NCBI GenBank assembly: GCA_947184155.2
Contig: CAMXCT020003437.1
Span: forward strand, 1-64,000
Length of the DNA: 64,000 bases
DNA from: Cladocopium goreaui
Lineage: Eukaryota > Sar > Dinophyceae > Suessiales > Symbiodiniaceae
Reading direction: 5' to 3'
Under the pieces are notes generated by a model. It was not told the origin of the DNA and did not search any database. It was given only the letters and a program-made list of their open reading frames with translations. The position numbers and the translations under genes are program-made. This document shows positions 53,718 through 64,000 of the stretch, one piece after another; the stretch's first letter is position 1, and each line of letters starts with the position of its first letter.

Positions 53718-55649
53718 CTATTGGGGTGCCCCTGGCTTGAGCCGCTGAACTACCCATCCCTAGCTTCATGGGAGGTATGTCAAATGTTGAGACTTCAACA
53801 TACTTTCGCAACCTGCCGAAGGTCAACATTCCATGCATCAGGTGTGAAACCTGTGGGAAAACTTCAATAGTTTCACCCAATTTTCGGAGCCAAGCCACCG
53901 AGCCAGTCAGGGCGCACCACACCGAAGTCAATGATGTGATTCTGCGCCAGGATCCAGGTCTAACATGGACCATAGATGTGGAGAACTCACCATGACTGTC
54001 GCTCACTTTTCTCAGGAAAATCATGGAAATGTTCCACACCTATGTGAGTTATTGCATGTTTGGCCCGGGTAAGCATTAGACATACCCTAGAAAATCTCCA
54101 TGACTCACAGATTACCACTGGCTTCATGGTAGGTTATCAGATTATCACCTTAGATTGTGAGGGGTAAAACAAGACATTAACTCACAGGGATGGGATATCA
54201 TTGGGATATTATGGGGACTTCATGGGGATATATATATATATATGTATGTGTATATATATATATGTATGTATGTATATATATAGGCTTTGTTTTGTATGAT
54301 TGAAACCGGAAATTATAGTGCGTTCAATCCGATTTGGATCAGTCCCCTTACTGCGCCTCATATATACATGTCTAAGATTGTCTAAGCATTTCTGGAGGGG
54401 TTCCGCTTATACTTGCCAGGAACAACATCTTTTCCTGAAAATGTTCCCGGACCCAGTTCAATAAACTAATGTTGTCTCAAACTGGAAACAAACAATTTTG
54501 GGATTGAAACCGCAAATCATCCGGAAACAATGACTAACAAGTTGCACTTTCACTAGCCAACTTTTACATTGTGGACTGTGTACAGGGGCAATCATCCAAT
54601 GTGCACTGGCCAAGTCGCACTATCCAAAACTATAGTGGGTTTCTTAGGTGGACTGGACTTCTACGTGGCGTTGGCAGCAATCTGGATCAATCATGCCAAA
54701 ATGACTGAAGCAAATGATGCCTTGAACTCAGGGGGAATGATGAGTTATGTGGCCTGCAGCTACATGCAGGTATTCTATATCTATTTCTGTGCCGGCCCAT
54801 TGTTCACTCAATGGTTCTTCTAATTGGAGCGTTGGACCCTTGGAGCCCCCACTTAGTAAATGGTTAAGTGCAATCCATAAAAGGCTCATCATGTATATAG
54901 TAACCCCAAAAAAGATAGAACAGTAAACTATCATCATTCTAGTAAATTGTTGCCTACCTTTTGGGGGTTGCTGTGAATCAAGTATGTTTACCAACAAGTT
55001 TCAAAGTTCATCGGTGTCTAGCCCCCCCCAGTAATCAAGCATGGCTTGGTGTAAAAAAACATTATTTAATTTCTAGATGATTTTCACAGGTATCAACCTC
55101 ACCAGAGGGTATCCCACAGAAAACCACCGCCCCTCCGAAGCGTGATCTCTAGAAAGCGTACCAACCGTCGGTGCCGTGCAGGAAGCACCACTGGATTCGA
55201 TGCCGTTGGAGGCGTTGGGGGTCAGCAACCTGGATTCGTTGGTGCTGCTGGTATCATACAGGACATGATGTGTGTGAAAATGGGGTGTACGCCCACATAG
55301 CTACAATATACTTAAATGGGAAAATATGACTATCAACCACCGGATTTGGGGTAGCTTATTTTCAGACTAAGCCACATGGTGGATTTAAGGAGCAAAAATA
55401 TGGAACTCTGGTCAAATCTGCCGTCCTCCAAGCGTGGTCAACCTCAGATACCCTGCACATTGAAAAATTATCCCAAATACCCCGCCAAAAGGAAACACTC
55501 ATTTTAGCTGGTTGACGATCGTCTAATTGTCTCAGCGGGTCGGCACTCTGAGTAATCATTGGCTTAGTATCAATCCCAATACAGAATAATACAGATATTT
55601 CATCAGTAACTAAAGTGTTAACCAACGATTAGTCGCACATGATTGAACA
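53718..55649. other. Block F spacer, copy 4, first part
   Basis: Contains islands F1 (about 53880-53960), F2 (54728-54900) and F3 (55095-55270). A TA/TG run lies at 54230-54282. The block is interrupted after about 55650 and resumes at about 59190. Confidence 0.45.
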
Positions 55650-56059
55650 GCTACAAGTACAAATACATATATACATTACATTATATTACATTACATTACA
55701 TTACATACATTACATTACACTACATTACATTACATTCCATTCCATTCCATTACATCCCCGATGGATGGAACTCTTAGGGTCTACAGCCCCCATTCCAGCC
55801 AATATGCTGGCTGAAAGGGTAGGTACCAAGACTGAAAGCCATGGGCTGGAAACATGACCCCAAGCCCAAAAATATAGCCAAAGTAGGAAAAGTACTTGTA
55901 TGTTCCCGTGGCTGAAAACTAGGGGAGTGAGGTTACCTGGCATCTTACAACTTACATGTTTCAAGTGGCTGAAATCATAGGCACCTGAAATGCAGGCCAA
56001 CACACGCACATCCTGTTGAATCTTTCACATGCTGTTGAACCTCCCCGGAACACCAATTT

Positions 56060-56685
56060 TTTACGATGATAAAATCCTTGGGACTACGGTAAGTCTTTTC
56101 TCGGTATTTTTGATCTCAGCATCATCATTACATTAATTGATGGATAAAATCCTGAGGACTACAGTCAGTCTTATCTCGGTATTCTTGATCTCATCATCAT
56201 CATTACATTAATTGATGGATAAAATCCTTGGGACTACGGTAAGTCTTATCTCGGTATTCTTGATCTCAACATCATCATTACATTCATTGATGGATAAAAT
56301 CCTTGGGACTACGGTAAGTCTTTACTCGGTATTCTTGATGTCATCATCATCATTACATTAATTGATGGATAAAATCCTTGGGACTACGGTGGGTCTGATC
56401 TCGGTATTCTTGGCCTCATCACCATCATTACATTAATTGATGGATAAAATCCTTAGGACTACGGTCAGTCTTATCTCGGTATTCTTGATCTCAGCATCAT
56501 CATTACATTAATTGATGGATAAAATCCTTGGGACTACGGTAAGTCTTATCTCGGTATTCTTGATCTCAACATCATCATTACATTCATTGATGGATAAAAT
56601 CCTTGGGACTACGGTAAGTCTTTTCTCGGTATTCTTGATCTCATCACCATAATTACATTAATTGATGGCTAAAATCCTTGGGTGT
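56060..56685. repeat. 75-bp minisatellite, about 8 copies
   Basis: Units begin GATGGATAAAATCCTTGGGA at 56139, 56214, 56289, 56364, 56439, 56514, 56589 and (as GATGGCT) 56664. Most carry GGACTACGGTAAGTCTTATC, which contains a perfect-looking 5' splice-site motif. Confidence 0.95.
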
Positions 56686-57444
56686 GACCATCAAAAATAA
56701 TTCCGCATAAAATCTCATCATGGTTCCCACTTCTTATATACACGTTGCAGTGGAGGATTAGATCCTTAGGTCTGATCAAAATTCCCATCATAAAATATCA
56801 TCATGAAAACCCAGTCCTACCATGTTGCATGTGAGATGTCGAAAAAGTGCACGCCGTTGTGGCGCGAAGCACATTTGCAAGTCAAAATGCACAAAACACA
56901 CCAGGTGGGGACCACTTTTGGGAGTTGAGATGTCGAAAAAGTGTACGCCGTTGTGGCGCGAAGCACATTTCCAGGATTTCAACTCAACAAGTCCATTGTG
57001 AAACGATTTGTCTTGTTGATGGTTTGTCTCAACAAGGTCATTGTACAACAATTATTTTCTCCCACGCTGACTTTTCAGGAATCCAATGACCTGACCACTG
57101 CAAAGTCTCAAACCCTAGGCCCTAGGATTTATTGCGCAATGGCTGGAAACTTGGGATTCACCTCTTGGTTGATGTGTCTGTTTTCCCAATGTTGTTGGCT
57201 GAATACTATGGATCTGAGGTCAGCATAGAAATACATGGAATCGAGTAGAGCTGTGGCTGAAAACTGTGGAGCCCAGGTAACATGAACACATGCTCAACTG
57301 CATCCTGAAACTCTATTTCTCAGAAATGATGCTATCTGGGGCTTGGCTGAAAACCATGGGTACAAGTGTCAGGTAACAGTTGCAGCTAGCTAAATTTTTG
57401 AGGTAGAGCTCACCCCTTTTCAGCCAGTACCACCAGACGGGGAT

Positions 57445-58050
57445 ACATTACATTACATTACATTCCATTCCATACATACATACATACATACATACATACA
57501 TACATACATACACACATACATACATACATACATACATACATACATACATACATACATACATTACATACATTACATTACATATATACATACATACATACAT
57601 GCATGCATGCATACATACATACATTACATTACATTACATTACATTACATTACATGACATGACATGACATTACATTACATTACATATATTACATACATTAC
57701 ATACATTACATACATTACATACATTACATACATTACATACATTACATACATTACATACATTACATACATTACATACATTACATTACATTACATTACATTA
57801 CATTACATTACATTACATTACATTACATTCCATACATACATACATACATTACATTACATTACATTACATGACATGACATTACATTACATTACATATATTA
57901 CATACATTACATACATTACATACATTACATACATTACATACAATACATACATTACATACATTACATAAATTACATACATTACATACATTACATTACATTA
58001 CGTTACGTTACATTACATTACATTACATTACATTACATTACATTACATAC
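57445..58050. repeat. ACATT/ACATACATT microsatellite
   Basis: Pure TACAT, CATA and ATTACATAC runs. Confidence 0.97.
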
Positions 58051-58069
58051 ATATATGTACTTAATACCA

Positions 58070-58755
58070 CCCAAAAAATACTATACTTCGAGTTATCCCC
58101 GTCATGACATCTATACGTTTTGTTACTGGCAATTCTTCTGGCATTCTATCTGGCATATCTTCTGGCATTTTATCTGGCATATCTTCTGCAATATGTTCTG
58201 GCATATCTTCTGGCATTCTACCTGGCATATCTTCTGCAATATGTTCTGGCATATCTTCTGGCACTCTATCTGGCATATCTTCTGGCATATCTTCTGACAT
58301 TCTATCTGGCATTCTATCTGGCAAATCTTCTGGCATATGTTCTGGCAAACATTCTGGCACTTTATCTGGCATACCTTCTGGCATTCTATCTGGCATTCTA
58401 TCTGGCATACCTTCTGGCATTCTATCTGGCATATCTTCTGGCATTTTATCTGGCATTTCTTCTGGCATTCTACCTGGCATATGTTCTGGCATATCTTCTG
58501 GCACTCTATCTGGCATATCTTCTGGCATATCTTCTGATATTTTATCTGGAAAATATTCTGGCGTTCTATCTGGCAAATATGTTGGCACTTTATCTGGCAT
58601 ACCTTCTGGCATTCTATCTGACATTCTATCTGGCATACCTTCTGGCATTCTATCTGGCATTCTATCTGGCACTTTATCTGGCATATCTTCTGGTATTCTT
58701 TCTGACATTCTATCTGACATTCTATCTAGCATATCTTCTGGCATTTTATCTGGCC
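58070..58755. repeat. 12-bp minisatellite, tetrapeptide-coding
   Basis: TCTGGCATTCTA and TCTGGCATATCT units alternate about 55 times. The minus frame reads MPEDMPDRMPEGMPDRM and so on for over 200 codons, joined to the 41-bp repeat array. Frame is open on both strands. With no flanking unique coding sequence I treat it as a minisatellite, although the lack of stops over such a length leaves a repetitive protein possible. Confidence 0.85.
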
Positions 58756-58756
58756 G

Positions 58757-58995
58757 TTGGGGTCCAGCGGTGCACACTGAGCTGGGCAGGTCCCAGGTTG
58801 AGGTCCAGCGGTGCACACTGAGCTGTGAAGGTCCCAGGTTGAGGTCCAGCGGTGCACACTGAGCTGGGAAGCTCCCAGGTTGAGGTCCAGCGGTGCACAC
58901 TGAGCTGGGAAGCTCCCAGGTTGAGGTCCAGCGGTGGACACAGAGCTGGGAAGCTCCCAGGTTGAGGTCCAGCGGTGCGCACTGAGCTGGGAAGT
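58757..58995. repeat. 41-bp minisatellite, about six copies
   Basis: GGTTGAGGTCCAGCGGTGCA then CACTGAGCTGGGAAGCTCCC, repeated. Followed by a GGAGGA-rich stretch to about 59155. Confidence 0.95.
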
Positions 58996-59190
58996 TGGCG
59001 AAGAGCTTGGCGAAGAGTTGGGAAGGCGGAAGTTGAGGTGGAAGTTGATGCAGACATGGTCGAGGAGAAACTGGAGGAGGAGGCGAGGAGGAGGACGAGG
59101 AGGAAGAGGACAGCTAGTCGAGGAGGAGGAGGAGGAGGCGGAGGAAGAGCGCTCTGATAAAATCTAACAACCCTCACCTGGCAGGTGGGG

Positions 59191-60361
59191 AAAAAGGTAA
59201 ATCCCATTAAAATAGTGATAAATTGCGTTTCTACTGTTTCTACCTCCTTGGGGTTCCTATAAAACTCCTTATCCCATCATCCCCGCCCTTCGGCGACAAC
59301 GTCGCACCTGCACCCTGCCAGCTGCCCCGGCCGCGTGCGATTCTCGGCCGCCAAGGCCATACCACTGGAGGCAGCAGTTGCTTCGTGGTGGCTGAAGTTG
59401 TTGTAAGCTTCAAAACCTGGGTACAACGGCTGGGTCCCAGGGGTAGTTGAAAGAACTACTATTTCAAAAATCATCCCACTTGACGCAACTAATGAATTAC
59501 CCTGGTTAGTAGTTCGTAGGTCCCCAATCAGTGGATTTCCCAGTTATGAATGGGTGAACCAACCCCAGCTGCTGGACATGGGGCCAGTTGGGACTTTTCG
59601 AAGGGCACCAACAAAATATACAAGGATTTACTAATGACAACTTGGATGAGATGGGAAAATGTACGGTTGAAAGCCTGGATTTTCGGGCTACCATGATGGT
59701 TTTCCGCAGGCTATCTCTTCACCACAAAAATGGTGACTTTTGCACCATCCAAACTTAAATGCAAATAATTTATCACATATCAAACATGTCCAAACATGCA
59801 GCCGAGAAGCATCCATGATATCCTGGAAAGGAGGTCAAGCAATCCAAGTTCTCCTCGCAACTCTTGGCGCAGGATGCCTCGTTGGCTTCCGCCAAGGGCT
59901 CGAAGACGGTCCAGAGCTTGCGGTCCTCGGGGTTTCTATCGCCACATATGGCTGGTACCCTCATGCTAAATCCCCAGATGGGCGCCATATGATGCCATAC
60001 CCAGGTCCATGTTCGATGTTGCTCCTATGAATTGCGAAAGTCCAATTTTAACAGATATCAGCTTTTTGCAACTGTGCCCAGAAAATTTTGGTAGTACGGT
60101 ATACCCATGATGCCCGACCCACTTTCCATCAAAGCGAATGCCACACACCTGCAGTTGGGGCTCGTAAACTTGCAGCACATTTCTGGGATGTCATTGGGAA
60201 TGTACCCCTAGTGAATGCTTGGACCCACTTCAATTTCTTGTATGGTTCGCATTTATCCATGGAAAATTGGTAAATCCCTCGTATATCCCAATAGTTTTCA
60301 CTGATCCAATGGTAAAATCCCTAGTATATCCCGTTATCAATGATACATGAGATAAACCAAG
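59191..60361. other. Block F spacer, copy 4, second part
   Basis: Resumes with GGTAAATCCCATTAAA. Holds island F4 (59277-59410) and F5 (about 59830-59988). More diverged than the other copies. Confidence 0.45.
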
Positions 60362-60546
60362 GGTGCAAATGGCTCCGAGTTGCAACCATTGAAGAGGCCG
60401 ACACCGGAAGACCCAGGAAGAAATCGTCCAACGTGCTGCTGAAGTTGAAGTCCATCAGTCCCGCTGGTAAGCCTTGGTTGATGGCGATGGATGTTTTGTT
60501 GAATGGATTTCACCCAAGGCTTGATTGTGAAGGCGAACGCTGGAAG
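60362..60546 (+). pseudogene. Block-A exon (copy 5), frameshifted
   Basis: One extra base (CACCCAAGG for CACCAAGG) shifts the frame after NGFH. Up to there TGRPRKKSSNVLLKLKSIS is preserved, with many third-position changes, as expected of an old coding copy that broke recently. Confidence 0.5.
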
Positions 60547-60879
60547 GTGATAGTTACTGAGAAACAAATACAAATCTCACATAGTCGCACAGTGGACAAG
60601 AGACCAAGGCACTTCAGGCCAGCCCAACCACAAGCCAAGAACTGATTGCTTGTCAAATGTGCATAGAACGCAATTTCTGGTCAGAAGCTGTCAGAAGTCA
60701 GAAAAGACTGCAGGCCAAGTTTGGTCGTGGCCGCCTTTGCAATTGCAAACCCATAGGCCAGAAACCAGCTAAACAAATCAAACACATACCTGTGTTTTTG
60801 ACACCACTTATTTATCAACAAAAAAAAGTGTCGAACTGCTTTTAATTTTACATCCCTTACTTATCAACATCCCCATGAT

Positions 60880-61008
60880 ATCAGCGGCAGATGCACCCGA
60901 AACAGATGGTACTCCATGGCAGGACTGACCAGGCCAAAACTCTCTTGAAACCTTTTTCCCGAGAGGCTTAGCCGCGCTGGAAGCGTCTTCCTGGCGAAGC
61001 TTGAAATA
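60880..61008 (+). pseudogene. Block-B terminal exon (copy 5), degenerate
   Basis: Aligns to 11668-11805 but has a 9-12 bp deletion, a TGA (CAGGACTGA) and further substitutions. Confidence 0.45.
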
Positions 61009-61137
61009 AACGGCTGACTTTTCGATTCGGTTCATGTAATGGTTTGGAAATTAATTGGAACACATTGATGAAATGTATTGATGTGTATTTACATATTGCA
61101 GTAATTTCTCGATTAAGATTCAGCATGATCCCAGCAG

Positions 61138-61290
61138 GGTTCCAACCCTCAACTTCCCAGCGCCAAGCGGCGAGGGCGAGAAGCGGATGAACTGCTCCGT
61201 GGCCGGCAGCGACAGCCGCAGGCCCTGGCCACACGCGGGATCCGTTGCCTCAGCGCATGGGCACGACGACGTGGCGAAGCTATGGGAGAT
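61138..61290 (+). CDS. Block-C exon (copy 5)
   Basis: CCAGCAG|GGTTCC acceptor as in copy 2. Extra bases near 61215 (CGCAGGCCC) probably disrupt the distal frame. Confidence 0.35.
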
Positions 61291-61735
61291 GTTGGGGAGA
61301 AAATTGGGAAAAACCTAGGAAATGGAAAATATATGGATTTTGTAGGAATCCATTGGGTTTTACTCTAGATATCTCTGGATCCTATATATTTTAAAAAATG
61401 TTGATGTGTTAAAAACAAAGACTTCTTGAAGGAGGACATGATCTAACTTTTGTAAAGAAGCGAGATGTGAGAAGTCGACGCCCTCCCACCCACTGATGAT
61501 GGAACAAACAGATTTGGAATGTGTCCAAAGATTGTTCAGTCTATGCCCTGAGACCGTGTCTATGTCCACTCCTCGGTAGCAGAACAACAAAAACAACTCC
61601 AATGAACCCACGCCATGCTCATGTCGCTGTCAGTACCTCTACTTAACAATCCTGTTTTCTACGGAGCTTTCAGAATCATTTTTGGTCCACTCATTTCCAA
61701 CCACGAACAGCCCCCCACATCACCACCACCGTCGC

Positions 61736-61881
61736 CTTGAGAATCTCCGCGATCACCGCGCCCTTGTCGTCCTCCACTGCCTCGGCTCCTGCTGCCGTAG
61801 CGCCTGGCTGGGTGAAGCTGATCCCACGGGTGGAGGGAGCGTCCGCAGGGCCACCAGGATGGCCTGTTTGAAGGAGACGTC
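61736..61881 (-). pseudogene. Block-D type II exon (copy 5), frame-broken
   Basis: As copy 2 (27310-27455), nearly identical. Confidence 0.4.
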
Positions 61882-62391
61882 CTGCAACGAGTTTGACCTA
61901 GACTCCTAGACCCTCAACCCGTAGAAATGGCTACAATGTACCAAAAAGATTGGGGGAACAAACCCAATGGATGCTTGGAGGCTCAGGTATATTGAAAAAT
62001 CTCATGAACAGGTATGAAACTGAGAGTTGATTCCAAGCAATGATTGAGTAATAAGCAATAACTTACATCAAATAAATGAAGTAGACACTGGACCCCAGAA
62101 AAACATACCAACAACTAGAGGCAAAGGCAGTCTTCAATCCACTGGGGGGCAACATGGTGGCAACATACGTCAAACTTTCTAGCCTTGAATTTTCAATGTT
62201 GCCCTCCTCCAAACTAACATAGCTGTGGATGTCCCACCATTTGTAGACCATTTTCCTCGGAAAGCGGGAGTTTTCCACATCTACGTTAGTTGACCCCAGG
62301 GTAAGCATTTGCTCAGCATGTGCCACCACTGTTTCCAGGTTTCCCAAAGGCCCAAGGGCTGTCCATCTGCACCGCATATTTCTGCTGCCAG

Positions 62392-62508
62392 GGGCTGAAG
62401 TCGATGCTCAGCAGCGAGCTGGCCAATTGGAGATCTGCCAATTCACCTCGCGAACATGCCTGGGTTGCATCGGTTCAATGGCTGGGAGAGCCACGGCCGA
62501 AGAGTTGA
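62392..62508 (+). CDS. Type II terminal exon (copy 5)
   Basis: 39 codons, identical in frame to copy 2. Confidence 0.5.
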   Translation, partial: GLKSMLSSELANWRSANSPREHAWVASVQWLGEPRPKS

Positions 62509-64000
62509 TACACATCTGCACTATCTAAATATAGTGATTTTATATGGATGTGTCAATACATGCCAACACATATCTATCTAAATTGTCTTGTCTTTGCTAC
62601 TCTAACCCAATCCAATTCCTGTCTATCTATATCTACCTATATGTGCATGGAAACTAGTACACACTATAAAACAGATATTACACATGTACAATCATGTAAT
62701 ACATATATAAAAACTTATATAAATATAATGTGATGTGTATATTGTATCTGTATACCTACATGTTCTACATAGTCTATAAGGATAGTGAAACTCATTTGCA
62801 GTCAATTTGTTTGTACACAGCATGATAGTGGGCTGGGGCATCGAGCTGCTGCCCTGGTAGCAACAATGCCAAGCTTACAAGTCTCGACAATCAAGTTGGT
62901 CCAAGAATTGTGGAAGTCGGAAAATAAGTACAACCTCCTTGACATCTCGCATTGCACAAGGCAAAAAAAATACAAGTAGGACTGGAACGGGTCAAACATT
63001 AAGACCTATAATACGACCTTCAAGTTGAAGTGGTTCGTCCGAGTAAAGCATCCAATTCTGTCGTCCCCAAAATGAACCATACCCCAATACCATCCAGGAG
63101 TGTTCAGGTATGACCTGTTGTCAACATTTAGGACCATTTGGATCCATATGGGTGATACAACTCGCATTGAAAGGTGGCTAAACTCTACACTTAACTGTTT
63201 CCTCTATCGAAAATGAAAAATAAGCACACGGACCATGCAAAATAATATTGGCAAGACTCTGTCCTCCATTTCTTCCTATATTAAAAGATCTGTAACAACA
63301 TCAACAAACCATGCGAAACTCGACCCATTAAATGCGAGCACAGAAGCATAGCTCATCGCTTGTAGGCTGTGGAGATGCCACCAAAGCAGAAGACCATCCT
63401 GACGTCCGCGAGAAGGTGAAAACATGGTGGGACGGCTGGGCGGGGGCAGTTGTGCTGGTGTTTTTAAGGTTAAAAAAACGGTGGTTTCGTGACGGAAATC
63501 GTTCTGTTGGGTTGTTTTGGTATGTTTGTTGTTCGCTTAATGGTATATGATCCACTTACTGGCTAAAAATGCAGCTAGCAAATCATTCCATGACAAGTGA
63601 ATCAAAACACCAGTCAGATTGATATCCAGAAAACAGCTTGGCATGTTGAATCAAACATAATCACAATTCGCAAAGGGCCTGCAAGCACAAGTGTCATAAG
63701 CTCCCACTGCCAGCGTTTCGTTGCTGAAATCCACCGCTGTTTCTGGGTCAAGAACCCCCCTTGCATCCTCAAAAATTCCTCCGTGGTTCGTTTTATTGAT
63801 GCCACGCATGTCCGCATGTAACCTGTGGATGGAAAATCCTCACTGGATCTGGCGGAAGCTTCGGTCCCCATGCTATTGTCCTAAATTTGCGGGTGTTTCA
63901 CTTTCGTTGAATGGAATTACATCTTATCATAAACTTCCCTTATATGGCCGTTAAATCCCGTTAAATGTGGTTTAAATCACACTAAAAACTATTTAATCAG
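62509..64000. other. Type II spacer (copy 5), cut by window end
   Basis: Parallels 28091-29600 closely, with the two undecided open islands at 63360-63480 and 63614-63871. The equivalents of the acidic exon and the next ARM gene would lie beyond the window. Confidence 0.45.

Larger units (their letters stand above)
55650..59190. other. 3.5-kb repeat-rich insertion in block F of unit 5
   Basis: Unit 3 is continuous across this point (about 47880-47930). The insert has ACATT runs at both ends of a core with minisatellites. The part at 55780-56035 and 57060-57430 repeats GGCTGAAA and CTGAAAACC motifs without an ORF I can support; 56835-56985 holds a roughly 95-bp direct repeat with GAGATGTCGAAAAAGTG. 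Confidence 0.75.

Noticed and set aside
57445..58050. Telomere-like or centromeric repeat
   Set aside because: ACATT/ACATAC units are not a known telomere motif and the tract is embedded within an insertion in the gene array.
60337..60573. Minus-strand ORF over block A (LPAFAFTIKPWVKSIQQ)
   Set aside because: Differences between the five copies cluster in third positions of the plus frame, and splice sites fit the plus strand.

Overview
The window looks like nuclear DNA of a dinoflagellate, probably Symbiodiniaceae-like. The evidence is small exons separated by introns whose donors include GA and GC as well as GT, acceptors of the form AG|G, long simple-sequence tracts, tandemly duplicated gene blocks, and armadillo-repeat (ARM) genes of a kind I associate with these algae. 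The assignment is an inference; no rRNA, tRNA or spliced-leader gene was found to settle it.

Layout. The whole window is one degenerate tandem array with a basic period of about 9.2 kb. Each unit holds, left to right: (A-C) three plus-strand exon-like blocks; (D) a block in two versions, type I (about 12.2-13.5 and 50.1-51.4 kb) and type II (27.0-32.8, 40.8-43.5 and 61.4-64 kb); (E) a minus-strand ARM gene followed downstream by three short exons that splice into a TIR-like domain; and (F) about 3 kb of conserved spacer with minus-strand exon-like islands. ARM genes start at 17518, 36814, 46036 and 53717 and carry about 18, 17, 5 and 4 near-identical 41-residue repeats.

Positions 95-11319 are an 11.2-kb mobile element with perfect 34-bp terminal inverted repeats. 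It sits inside the block-A exon; the four uninterrupted copies of that exon elsewhere in the window are the empty site. It carries, on the minus strand, a decayed family B DNA polymerase joined to a helicase-like domain (as in Polinton-like viruses and virophage-type elements), a cysteine-rich fragment and several unknown small ORFs. It has itself been invaded: a 2.6-kb foldback repeat lies in its left half, and two oppositely oriented copies of a 1.2-kb repeat lie in that foldback and at the truncated 5' end of the polymerase.

Two other large insertions break the array: 21.55-26.99 kb (satellites, a 0.6-kb foldback, a 78-bp minisatellite open in nearly all six frames) and 55.65-59.19 kb (75-bp, 12-bp and 41-bp minisatellites and ACATT repeats). 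Most gene copies show at least one lesion, so the array looks like a mixture of live genes and relics. If transcribed and spliced as proposed, the minus-strand genes would make ARM + TIR-like proteins, an arrangement reminiscent of the NAD-cleaving sensor SARM1.
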